A DNA stretch of 23,567 nt from Clostridium sp. CAG:510 (GCA_000434615.1 FR880829.1:12872-36438), one strand, 5' to 3'. Counted from the stretch's first letter, positions 15,528-22,625 are shown. Numbers and translations: made by a program. Notes: a model not told the origin generated them from the sequence alone.

Positions 15528-16955
15528 ATGAAAAAAACGCTGTATTTAAAATTCCTGCTTGCCTATGTCATCTTCGGCATATTCGGGTTTATTATTATTT
15601 CCGTTTTTGTGCCGAAGCTGACGGTAGAACAGCTTACCAGAGAAAAAGCGAATACACTCTATTCTGAGGCTACACTGATTGCAGACAGGTACGGCTCCGG
15701 TCTGTATACCAGTGATACTTCCTTAGAGTCTGTAAAAAACCAGCTGGATGCCCTGTCCGTTTATTTAGACTCCGACATCTGGATTATTAACCCGTCCGGC
15801 CGTATGGTACTTACCACGGAGTATCCTCTCAACGTGGATGAAGTGGTGATTATCGAAAATTTCGACCCGACGCTCACCGCGAATTCTTACTACAATGTCA
15901 GCAATTTTTTCAATTATTATGACGAAGCCATGCTCAATGTCATTGCGCCCATTACCACCAATTACAAGGTAAACGGCTATGTGGTCATCCATGCTTCCAT
16001 GGCATCCGTTTATGAGTCTTCCAACAGCCTGCTGACAATTTCCTACATCACCATGTGCATTCTGTTTTTCCTGTCCATGATTATCCTGATTTTCTTTACG
16101 GAGATTGTATACAAACCGCTGCGAAAGATTACCTATGCTACCGAGCAGTACGCTTCCGGCAATATGCATTATGAATTTCAGGTGGAAAGCGAGGACGAAA
16201 TGGGCTATCTGGCTGCCTGCCTGAACTACATGGCAAGCGAAATTGCCCGTTCCGAGGACGACCAGAAAAAGTTTGTTGCCAACGTTTCCCACGACTTCCG
16301 CTCCCCGCTTACTTCCATCAAGGGCTACCTGGAAGCCATGATTGACGGCACCATTCCGCCGGAGCTGCATGAAAAATATCTGCAGATTGTGATGAACGAA
16401 ACAGACCGTCTGACAAAGCTCACAAACAGTCTGCTTACTCTGAATAACTTAAATACCAAGGGAATGCTTTTGGACAAGACCGACTTTGACATCAACAAAG
16501 TCATCCGGAATACGGCTGCCTCCTTTGAGGGCACCTGCCGAAAAAAGAAACTTGCCATTGAGCTTATCCTCACCGGCAATACCATGTATGTAAATGCGGA
16601 TATGGGCAAAATCCAACAGGTTCTGTATAACCTTCTGGACAATGCCATCAAGTTCAGCCATTCCGATTCCGTCATCCGCATTGAAACCTCCGAAAAGAAA
16701 AACAAGCTGCTCGTGTCCGTAAAAGACAGCGGCATCGGCATTCCCAAGGATGACTTAAAACTCATCTGGGAGCGTTTTTACAAATCGGACTCCTCCCGCG
16801 GCAAAGACAAAAAGGGAACCGGTCTGGGACTTTCCATCGTAAAAGAAATCATCGCCTCCCATGGAGAACATATCAATGTCATCAGCACGGAAGGCGTCGG
16901 TACGGAATTTATCTTTTCCCTGCCCTGCTCTAAAATAGAAGAAGAGGAGGATTAA
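15528..16955 (+). CDS. Membrane sensor histidine kinase
   Basis: 475 residues. A first membrane helix (about 8-28) and a second (about 168-192) flank an extracytoplasmic sensor of about 140 residues with a PAS/Cache-like look (SDIWIINPSGRMVLTTEYP). A HAMP linker follows (IVYKPLRKITYATEQYASG). The dimerisation domain has VSHDFRSPLTSIKGY with the phospho-accepting His255. The ATP-binding domain has NLLDNAIKFS, DSGIGIPKDD, WERFYKSD and GTGLGLSIVKEI. It autophosphorylates and passes phosphate to the adjacent regulator. The ligand is unknown. The start codon is 3 bases after the regulator stop. Its TAA stop shares bases with the stop of the convergent acetyltransferase gene. Confidence 0.93.
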   Translation: MKKTLYLKFLLAYVIFGIFGFIIISVFVPKLTVEQLTREKANTLYSEATLIADRYGSGLYTSDTSLESVKNQLDALSVYLDSDIWIINPSGRMVLTTEYPLNVDEVVIIENFDPTLTANSYYNVSNFFNYYDEAMLNVIAPITTNYKVNGYVVIHASMASVYESSNSLLTISYITMCILFFLSMIILIFFTEIVYKPLRKITYATEQYASGNMHYEFQVESEDEMGYLAACLNYMASEIARSEDDQKKFVANVSHDFRSPLTSIKGYLEAMIDGTIPPELHEKYLQIVMNETDRLTKLTNSLLTLNNLNTKGMLLDKTDFDINKVIRNTAASFEGTCRKKKLAIELILTGNTMYVNADMGKIQQVLYNLLDNAIKFSHSDSVIRIETSEKKNKLLVSVKDSGIGIPKDDLKLIWERFYKSDSSRGKDKKGTGLGLSIVKEIIASHGEHINVISTEGVGTEFIFSLPCSKIEEEED

Positions 16956-17599
16956 GGAACGGGAGCTCCCGCTTCGCGGATAAGACAGTACTGCTTCAAG
17001 TCAAAGTGCTTGTTGAGCACGCCGTAGGTTTTGAACCCAAACTGCTGGTAAAATGCCACGTTTTCCGGGTTATGGGTTTCTAAGGAAAGCATCATTTTAT
17101 GCTCTTCCGCATAGTGGATGGTTTCCTCAATCAGCTTTGCCGCAATGCCGTGGTGCTGCATTTCGGGGTCCACCGCCAGGTAAATGATATGTATCCTGTT
17201 TTTTACGTGAAGCTGCTCCGTCCAACTGGAATTCAGGTAATCCCTTCCCAAAATAAAATTGAACAGTGTTTTCAGGGAATGGTCTTCCTTCAAAAGATAG
17301 CCTTCCGTCCTAAGGGAAGCCATTGCCTCGCTGAAATAATATTTCAGCACATTGTAAGGCTCTGCTTCATCAGACACCACCAGCACGCCATTTAATTCTT
17401 CGCTGTCCGCAAAGATTTCACAGGTTTCGTAAAATTCCGTCATATCGCACTTAAAAAGCTCCGGTGTCAGACGCTTGCGCACCTCCTCGTCCGGTATCAG
17501 GGTTTCATAGAGGGGGTCCTTTGAGAAACATTTGTTAAGGAGAACCTCCAGTTTGGGAAGGTCCTCAAATTTTACCTTATATAAATTATCACTTTCCAT
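16952..17599 (-). CDS. GNAT-family N-acetyltransferase
   Basis: 215 residues. The acetyl-CoA-binding motif A is seen in IIYLAVDPEMQHHGIAAKLI, with QHHGIA at the pyrophosphate loop, followed by motif B with NPENVAFYQQFGFKTYG, typical of GNAT enzymes. The first 115 residues form an N-terminal part with no recognised substrate signature. It probably acetylates an amine on a small molecule or protein in the cytosol. It starts 6 bases after the M28 peptidase stop, with no strong ribosome site of its own, which suggests translational coupling. The stop overlaps by four bases with that of the convergent histidine kinase gene. Confidence 0.88.
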   Translation of the reverse strand: MESDNLYKVKFEDLPKLEVLLNKCFSKDPLYETLIPDEEVRKRLTPELFKCDMTEFYETCEIFADSEELNGVLVVSDEAEPYNVLKYYFSEAMASLRTEGYLLKEDHSLKTLFNFILGRDYLNSSWTEQLHVKNRIHIIYLAVDPEMQHHGIAAKLIEETIHYAEEHKMMLSLETHNPENVAFYQQFGFKTYGVLNKHFDLKQYCLIREAGAPVP

Positions 17600-17605
17600 A
17601 GTCTG

Positions 17606-19660
17606 TCAGAATTCTTTTAAAATTCCTGCTATCTCCTCTGTTTTATTTTTCATTTCGGTTATCTCGTTTCGGAACAGTTCCACCTGGCGCTCATAGGCTT
17701 CCTGCAAAAATGCAATTTCTTTGCTGCAGTCGGCATCTGTTTTTCCAATCAGCGCTTCCACCACATCAAACAAATCTTCGTGTCCGATAATTCTGCCGTA
17801 GCCCCATTTCAGTCTGTCCTTGGGCTGATTTAAGCTGTTTCTTGTGAAATACTCGTACACCTCTTTATCAAATGAAAAGGCATAAGAATTGTTATCTATC
17901 TCATAAAGTTTACGAAGGGCTGCGGAAATTTTGCCCTCCTTCAGGTTTCCGATGGCACCGTCCAGTAAAGTCAGATGCTCCTGCAGAATTTCCTGCGGGA
18001 ACAATACCATGCCGTGCCAGTCAATCCGTACAAAGGTATCCTGCACCTTCTGGAATGTCCGGAGCAATGCCTTTTCCAGATTGCGGTTGTGTTCGTAAAG
18101 CGCATCTGCTTTGGCAGCCGGATTTTCCTCTTTGTCCCCGGCATCGTTCTGTAAGGCTGCACTATATCGTGCATATTCCCTGTTTGCTTCTAAGACTTTC
18201 TCATAAGCCTTATCTCCTGCTTTTGCCGCCTTCCGCAGCGCTTTCACAAAACCGTCCCTGTCCGCTCCGCATTTTTCGCACCATTCATCGCTTATGCATT
18301 CCTCCGCTTTTTTCATAACGCCCGCAAAGGAAAGCGGAACCACCGCCGTTTTGTCAATCGCCATCAGAAGCAGTCCGAACAGTTCGTGATGCATCCGGTA
18401 CACATCTTCGTCATAGTAACCGTCGTTGTCAAACTGGGAATGATAATTGGTCTGCATGAAGCTGCCGCCCGTGAAATCATCCACCATGGAGGGAATACCG
18501 GAAATCGCAATGGAAAAATCATCCGACCAGGTTTCTATCGGCGCCGTTACTCTTGTTTCCTCCGGATACGCCCGGGTAAGAGTGGGCAAATCCTTCAGAA
18601 ATTCCTCTAAAAACGGAACGTATTCATACGTGCTGCGTATCCGCGCTCTCGTTCCGTGTGCCAGCGCCGGCAGTTCAAAATTTAAGTCTGCAATCACGCT
18701 GCCCCGCCACTCGGGATGCACGGTAAATACCTGTTCATAGGCTCCCGTCGACCAGTCAAACTGGGTGTCGGAAATGCCCCATTCCTCCGCTGCCATGGCA
18801 CAGAAGGTCAGTGTATTTTCCGGCTGATAGCCAATCTGAAGCAGCGTTTTTCCGATGCAGAGCATCATGGCTATGGCTGTGTTATCATCCTGAAATCCGT
18901 CAAAATAGGAGTCGTAATGGGCGGAAAGCATAATCCGCCTCTCCGGATGTTTTCCGGGAATTTCGCCCACAATATTATAGGTTGTCCGGTCTTTTTCCAC
19001 CTTGGATACCGCATCCAGGGTAACCGTTATTTCTTTGTTTTCTCCCAGAGCATGCTTGATGTGCTCCGCATCCTTCCGGGATATGGAAAAGGCAGGGGCA
19101 TCGGCGGGTCCCGCAATATCCTGCGCATTGAGCGCCGCATCATCCACTTCTCCGTAACCGCCCGTCTGCACAGCAATGACGGCTGCCGCCCCTTTCAGGT
19201 GTGCCTGGTAAACCGGGAAATTTATCCACCATTCATCGCGCTGGTTAATGTCCACCAGCACCAGTTTTCCTTTTACGTCTATGCCTTCATAGTCCTGTCT
19301 GGTTCCCTTCCCCACATAGGCAAGGGTAAAATTCTGCTCACCCTCTGTCACAAAATGGGTCTGGTAAGCTCCGAGCTGTACCTTTCTTGTCTTTCCGTGT
19401 CTGTCTTCAAAAGTAAGCTCCGCTTTGTTGAACTCCCATGCATCCACTTTTATGGCATCCTTATATACCTTGGGGAAACCAATCTTCCACATGGTTTCCG
19501 CCAGCATGTCGCCGGTTTTCAGCTCCGCCTCGGAGCCTGATGTCCGGTATCCTAACTTGGGATTGGAACAGATTTTTTCCATCTTCTTGGCATGGTTGTA
19601 TGACCACCTGATGTCAAGCGCATTTATGTAATTCTCCTGCATTCTCATCTGACTTATCAT
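17606..19660 (-). CDS. M28-family zinc peptidase with PA domain
   Basis: 684 residues and no signal peptide or membrane helix, so predicted cytosolic. A protease-associated (PA) insert lies about residues 105-200 (GKLVLVDIN, GAAAVIAVQTGGYG). The peptidase core has candidate zinc ligands and catalytic residues of clan MH in order: His248 (SAHYDS), Asp259 (FQDDNTA), the Glu292-Glu293 pair (AAEEWG), Asp325 (IADLNFE) and His407 (YHSQFD). It is expected to act as an amino- or carboxypeptidase on small peptides. The C-terminal third (from about 450) is a helical region rich in Lys and Glu that I do not recognise. The first ATG at 19660 is very close to its AAAGGG site; ATGs at 19648 and 19642 are alternatives. 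The gene has its own promoter, and the acetyltransferase gene follows closely. Confidence 0.88.
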   Translation of the reverse strand: MISQMRMQENYINALDIRWSYNHAKKMEKICSNPKLGYRTSGSEAELKTGDMLAETMWKIGFPKVYKDAIKVDAWEFNKAELTFEDRHGKTRKVQLGAYQTHFVTEGEQNFTLAYVGKGTRQDYEGIDVKGKLVLVDINQRDEWWINFPVYQAHLKGAAAVIAVQTGGYGEVDDAALNAQDIAGPADAPAFSISRKDAEHIKHALGENKEITVTLDAVSKVEKDRTTYNIVGEIPGKHPERRIMLSAHYDSYFDGFQDDNTAIAMMLCIGKTLLQIGYQPENTLTFCAMAAEEWGISDTQFDWSTGAYEQVFTVHPEWRGSVIADLNFELPALAHGTRARIRSTYEYVPFLEEFLKDLPTLTRAYPEETRVTAPIETWSDDFSIAISGIPSMVDDFTGGSFMQTNYHSQFDNDGYYDEDVYRMHHELFGLLLMAIDKTAVVPLSFAGVMKKAEECISDEWCEKCGADRDGFVKALRKAAKAGDKAYEKVLEANREYARYSAALQNDAGDKEENPAAKADALYEHNRNLEKALLRTFQKVQDTFVRIDWHGMVLFPQEILQEHLTLLDGAIGNLKEGKISAALRKLYEIDNNSYAFSFDKEVYEYFTRNSLNQPKDRLKWGYGRIIGHEDLFDVVEALIGKTDADCSKEIAFLQEAYERQVELFRNEITEMKNKTEEIAGILKEF

Positions 19661-19712
19661 ACCCTTTCCTTGCCGGCGCCGCCTTCCGCACCGACCTCTC
19701 TACGCTACCGAA

Positions 19713-19741
19713 ATCATACCACCATATGGGGGATTTGGCAA
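19713..19741 (-). promoter_or_regulatory. SigA-type promoter of the M28 peptidase gene
   Basis: On the minus strand, TTGCCA (19741-19736) and TATGAT (19718-19713) are spaced by 17 bases, about 52 bases before the start codon. The spacer holds a near-palindrome, CCCCCATATGGTGG. Confidence 0.65.
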
Positions 19742-19743
19742 TT

Positions 19744-19894
19744 TCAAAAATCCGTCAGAACGGCTCTTACTTCTTCCAAATCCTTATCGATAGCCGCCGC
19801 TATCTGCTCTGCTGTGAAGCCGTTCTTGTGCATGTTCATCGTACTGCGCTTCTTTCCTGGAAGCGCTTACTGCAATCTTCAGTTCTCTAATCAC
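19744..19894 (-). pseudogene. Frameshifted small ORF, possible C-terminal remnant of an Rpn/PD-(D/E)XK-type gene
   Basis: A GTG at 19894 with a perfect AAGGAGG five bases upstream opens VIRELKIAVSASRKEAQYDE and soon runs out of sense. The next frame continues as MHKNGFTAEQIAAAIDKDLEEV and then RAVLTDF before a TGA at 19744. Joined by one base shift, they give about 49 codons. The second part resembles the helical 'G-x-S/T-x-EQIA...EEV' tail of Rpn-family nucleases and related proteins with a putative transposase-nuclease fold. I cannot tell whether this is a decayed small gene or the tail of a lost larger one. It marks the left edge of an AT-rich stretch. Confidence 0.45.
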
Positions 19895-20038
19895 GTTTTC
19901 CTCCTTAGATAAATTTTATTGTTCATTGGGTTCTAAGCAGGAATTCTTGAATTTTTAGACACCGGCGAGCGCCGGCAAAAGAAAATTAGAAAAAAGAAGT
20001 ATCTGCTTATGGATGTAGTATATCGTAAAGTTATAGAC

Positions 20039-20075
20039 TATGCAAGGTTTATTTTGTTTAATTAAAGCCTGCATA
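20039..20075. repeat. Imperfect inverted repeat
   Basis: Arms TATGCAAGGTTTA (20039-20051) and TAAAGCCTGCATA (20063-20075) pair at 11 of 13 positions around an 11-base AT-rich loop. It may be a secondary termination structure or the remains of a small mobile repeat. Confidence 0.5.
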
Positions 20076-20089
20076 CCAATAAATTAAAA

Positions 20090-20142
20090 TGTCAAAGGTA
20101 AAGGTTCCTTAAGCTATCCGGTTTAAGACTTTACCTCTGACA
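20090..20142 (-). terminator. Long hairpin, probable terminator after the lipoprotein gene
   Basis: Arms TGTCAAAGGTAAAG (20090-20103) and CTTTACCTCTGACA (20129-20142) pair at 13 of 14 positions, with an extra CTTAA/TTAAG pairing inside the 25-base loop. On the minus strand it follows the lipoprotein stop by 12 bases and is followed by TTTTAATTTATT. The loop is longer than in a normal terminator, so it could be another kind of element. Confidence 0.5.
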
Positions 20143-20154
20143 CTTCTGTTTTGT

Positions 20155-20922
20155 TTAAGGAATATATGGCTCCCAAATCTGAGTGATTACTCCCTCATTT
20201 TCTATAAAATAATAGAAAATGTTTTTTTCCCTTGTAAGATGTTCTTGAAAACGTTCCCATGTTACAGATGTACTTGCAAAATTCCCATCCAATATAATGT
20301 ACTGCGCATCTTGTGATATAGTATACTCTGTCTCTTTCTCAGAAACATTGGTAAATTCTATATAGGTATCCTTATCTACTTCTTCTGCTTTGTATAGGGA
20401 TACTCTTCCTTCCTCGCAAGATGCAATTTTACCACATATTTTATTTCCCTTTTGGAATTCCGGTTCTACATAACAATCAGATGTAGGTGTAAATAAAAAT
20501 CCATAGATATATCCTAATTCTTCTTCTGACTTTCCGTCCGACACAACGATAGAAAATACCTTGACCTTTTCGCCATATCTTTCTTCTTCTCTCTCTTTCG
20601 GAGATTGTAATTCTATATTTTCCGGCTGCATTGCCATGTGAAAGAAATACTGATATCCGTTTACATCCAGAATTGCATTATATCCTTCATGTTCCCCTGT
20701 TACCAGAGAATAATCTGTAAGTGGTTTTTTATTATCCTCCGGTTCTGACTCGCTATTTAAAATCTCTCCTCCTGATTTTTCCGTATTCCCATCTTGATTT
20801 CCGCTTTCACTTTCTATAGTATTGCTTTCTTCTGTGTTTTTCACAGGTTTATCATTTTCTATTCCACATCCTGCTATGATGGTAGCACAAACACACAATA
20901 TACATAAAGTGATTTTCTTCAT
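20155..20922 (-). CDS. Predicted lipoprotein of unknown function
   Basis: 255 residues. The N-terminus MKKITLCILCVCATIIAGC is a lipoprotein signal peptide with a lipobox ending at Cys19, so the mature protein should be anchored on the outer face of the membrane. Residues about 25-65 are a low-complexity Glu/Ser/Asn-rich linker. The remainder is a soluble domain (from LVTGEHEGYNAILDVNGYQYFF to the C-terminal VITQIWEPYIP) that I do not recognise; it looks rich in beta strands. The ATG has AAGGAGG upstream and begins 15 bases after the NlpC/P60-like gene, so both are one operon. Codons are AT-rich compared with the flanking genes. A role linked to its secreted partner is inference. Confidence 0.85.
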   Translation of the reverse strand: MKKITLCILCVCATIIAGCGIENDKPVKNTEESNTIESESGNQDGNTEKSGGEILNSESEPEDNKKPLTDYSLVTGEHEGYNAILDVNGYQYFFHMAMQPENIELQSPKEREEERYGEKVKVFSIVVSDGKSEEELGYIYGFLFTPTSDCYVEPEFQKGNKICGKIASCEEGRVSLYKAEEVDKDTYIEFTNVSEKETEYTISQDAQYIILDGNFASTSVTWERFQEHLTREKNIFYYFIENEGVITQIWEPYIP

Positions 20923-20937
20923 AATAACCTCCTTACA

Positions 20938-21984
20938 CTATTTAGAAAATGGCATATAACCGCCTGCCGCCAGACTACTATAAGTCCACTTCGTTGTTTG
21001 CGCGTGTCCTGGTGTTTGTTCATACATCAAACAATAGTTCTCACTACTTACATTATTAGCAACAAACATTGCATGTCCGGATTTAACCACTGCGTCGCCT
21101 GCCGTTAATTTTGAGTATGAACTAAGTAAGTCATTTTGTTTTAAATTATTTGGGTCATATGACCCAATCTTTTTATATGTCCCACTCTTAATACCATTAA
21201 CGAACTGAGCTGTAGTTTGCCTGGGTATTTCATAAGCAAAACTCAAAAAACCCGAACAATCATTTCCATATCTTGGCATTTTTCCTGAACTATTTGTATA
21301 TGTACTATAAAAATCACTTTTTGTTAGCGCTCCTTGAAAGGCTGCTAAATTCGTCTGATTCGGGCTTTGTGTATATGGAATACCACTATATGTAGTTCCT
21401 GCCTTAAATACATAATTCCCCTTCCAACCAGTCAAATTCTGTGTAGGGGTCCACTTATAATTAACCATACTATTAGCATTTTGAACATAACGTAATCTTT
21501 GTTCATTGGTCATGTTTTGCAAATCAAATGTACCCGCTAAAATTGTTTCATAATTTACATGCTCTTTTACACTAACTTGTATCTGCTGCTTATACTCACC
21601 ATATGAAACAGTGACAATTGCATTTCCTACATTCTCAGCTAAAATTCTCCCCCTATCCGCATAAACAACATTACTATCGCTACTTTCCCATACTGCATAT
21701 TCACTTAAAAAATATGTTTTGCCATCTGTATCTATGCCAATTGCATCTACAAACTCTGACTCACCTGAATACTGAATTATTATTTCATCTTTAGTAACAA
21801 TAAGCCTATTAACAGCATATGGCATTTGCCCTATAACATTATTCTCTGTATCATATTTCTCTATAGCCATTGTTTTGAGCTCTCTATTCATATCTACATT
21901 TTCTTTTGCATTTGTTAACAAGGGATAACCCAATATGACTATAGCCCCAAGAACCAAAAATACTTTTTTATATAATGTTTTCAT
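20938..21984 (-). CDS. Secreted Ig-like plus NlpC/P60-type cysteine peptidase
   Basis: 348 residues. A signal peptide (KKVFLVLGAIVILGYPLLTNA, likely cut after Ala26) is followed by a region up to about 90, then a bacterial Ig-like (Big_2-type) domain at about 90-138 (AVWESSDSNVVYADRGRIL, GNAIVTVSYG). The C-terminal half resembles NlpC/P60 cell-wall hydrolases: GNDCSGFLSFAYE with catalytic Cys243, GDAVVKSGHAMFV with His304, and a polar third residue probably around Glu322. Family members cut peptide bonds in peptidoglycan stems. The ribosome site GGAGGG is strong. First gene of an operon with the lipoprotein. It is preceded by a leader of some 390 bases containing two small ORFs. AT-rich codon use suggests horizontal acquisition. 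The substrate is not known. Confidence 0.82.
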   Translation of the reverse strand: MKTLYKKVFLVLGAIVILGYPLLTNAKENVDMNRELKTMAIEKYDTENNVIGQMPYAVNRLIVTKDEIIIQYSGESEFVDAIGIDTDGKTYFLSEYAVWESSDSNVVYADRGRILAENVGNAIVTVSYGEYKQQIQVSVKEHVNYETILAGTFDLQNMTNEQRLRYVQNANSMVNYKWTPTQNLTGWKGNYVFKAGTTYSGIPYTQSPNQTNLAAFQGALTKSDFYSTYTNSSGKMPRYGNDCSGFLSFAYEIPRQTTAQFVNGIKSGTYKKIGSYDPNNLKQNDLLSSYSKLTAGDAVVKSGHAMFVANNVSSENYCLMYEQTPGHAQTTKWTYSSLAAGGYMPFSK

Positions 21985-22001
21985 TAAAATCCCTCCTCTA
22001 T

Positions 22002-22149
22002 TTATTCCTTTTTTCTTCCTTTTCCACCTAGTTTCTTACAGCTTCTGTCTCTACATTCTGATAATAGTTCCACAGCGAAGCCTTTACAACTACCTTTTTG
22101 CTGCATATTCCGCAGCCTTAATACATACTTAAGCAATTTCTTTTCTCAT
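22002..22149 (-). pseudogene. Frameshifted 48-codon basic, Cys-containing peptide gene
   Basis: An ATG at 22149 lies seven bases after a near-perfect AAAGGAGGTG, but the frame stops after MRKEIA. Removing one T from GCTTAAG joins it to an open frame of 42 codons (KYVLRLRNMQQKGSC and following, including FAVELLSEC and CKKLGGKGRKKE) that ends at 22002, just before the NlpC/P60 ribosome site. The joined peptide is 48 residues, basic, with three cysteines at positions 21, 32 and 37. I do not recognise it. It may be a recent frameshift, a sequencing error, or a recoded gene. Confidence 0.45.
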
Positions 22150-22174
22150 TGTTTTTCACCTCCTTTTCTTCATA

Positions 22175-22240
22175 TTACTGCCAAAATATTAATCCCTCCA
22201 TTCTTTTGCTCATAGCATATATAACTTTACCGGCTGTCAT
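22175..22240 (-). CDS. Putative 21-residue leader peptide
   Basis: ATG at 22240 with GGGGAGGTGG ending eight bases upstream. The frame encodes MTAGKVIYAMSKRMEGLIFW plus Gln and a TAA stop. It has no signal peptide; the sequence is short, mildly basic and could form an amphipathic helix. It precedes the frameshifted peptide gene by 25 bases. The strong ribosome site is the main support. It could be a translated leader that affects downstream expression, or a functional micro-protein. Confidence 0.4.
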   Translation of the reverse strand: MTAGKVIYAMSKRMEGLIFWQ

Positions 22241-22381
22241 GAAGACTACCACCTCCCCATGTTTTGCCAGTAAAATATATCCATCATGTTACATTTTTTA
22301 TTCAGGTAAATATTGTTTTCTCTTGTTTTGTATCAAACTACCTATCTTATTCATAATAAATTCACATAATTCCTGCAACAT

Positions 22382-22409
22382 TCTATAATATACTACATAG
22401 AATATGCAA
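22382..22409 (-). promoter_or_regulatory. Candidate promoter for the NlpC/P60-lipoprotein operon
   Basis: On the minus strand, TTGCAT (22409-22404) and TATAGA (22387-22382) are spaced by 16 bases. It is the best pairing upstream of the small ORFs. It would give a leader of about 390 bases before the NlpC/P60-like gene. The region is AT-rich, so chance matches are easy. Confidence 0.35.
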
Positions 22410-22466
22410 AGTTAGTATATTATTCTCTTGTAATATTATTGTTCTTGTACGGAGCATTGTTGTCAG

Positions 22467-22510
22467 GTATTGCAATACATTGAGCAAATATTAAAGTTGT
22501 ATTGCAATGT
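22467..22510. promoter_or_regulatory. Two GTATTGCAAT palindromes, possible operator
   Basis: GTATTGCAATAC (22467-22478) is a perfect 12-base palindrome. GTATTGCAATGT (22499-22510) shares its first ten bases and the ATTGCAAT core. The starts are 32 bases apart, about three helical turns. They lie about 60-100 bases upstream of the candidate -35 element of the NlpC/P60 operon. Confidence 0.4.
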
Positions 22511-22612
22511 TAAATGCATGTATGTGATGACAAAACTGTCTCGTAAGAAATATTTGAAGAAAACGGAAAATTCTGCGTTCATATTTATTTTCCAGTATTA
22601 TAAAAGCAGATA

Positions 22613-22625
22613 GAGGCATCGCCTC
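22613..22625 (-). terminator. Weak terminator-like hairpin after the solute-binding gene
   Basis: GAGGC-ATC-GCCTC is followed on the minus strand by TATCTGCTTTTAT, 77 bases beyond the stop of the solute-binding protein gene. The stem is short and the T-tract not immediate, so it is only a possible terminator. Confidence 0.35.

Larger units (their letters stand above)
19895..20154. other. Non-coding, AT-rich spacer with hairpins
   Basis: No credible gene is seen on either strand. The stretch holds a small GC-rich hairpin CCGGC-GAGC-GCCGG (19962-19975) and the two longer imperfect hairpins listed separately (20039-20075 and 20090-20142). Confidence 0.6.

Noticed and set aside
18716..19540. 274-codon open frame on the plus strand opposite the M28 peptidase
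   Set aside because: It is long but antisense to a gene with intact zinc ligands; composition is that of a shadow frame and no start signal is visible.
22298..22381. 27-codon minus-strand ORF MLQELCEFIMNKIGSLIQNK
   Set aside because: It starts directly beside the candidate -10 element and has no ribosome site, so translation is unlikely.
22149..22388. 79-codon open frame on the plus strand in the intergenic region
   Set aside because: No ribosome site, low-complexity AT-driven Ile/Phe/Ser sequence, and the opposite strand carries two strong ribosome sites.
22467..22510. CRISPR-like repeats
   Set aside because: There are only two copies of a 10-base palindrome, with no regular spacers and no cas genes; an operator pair fits better.
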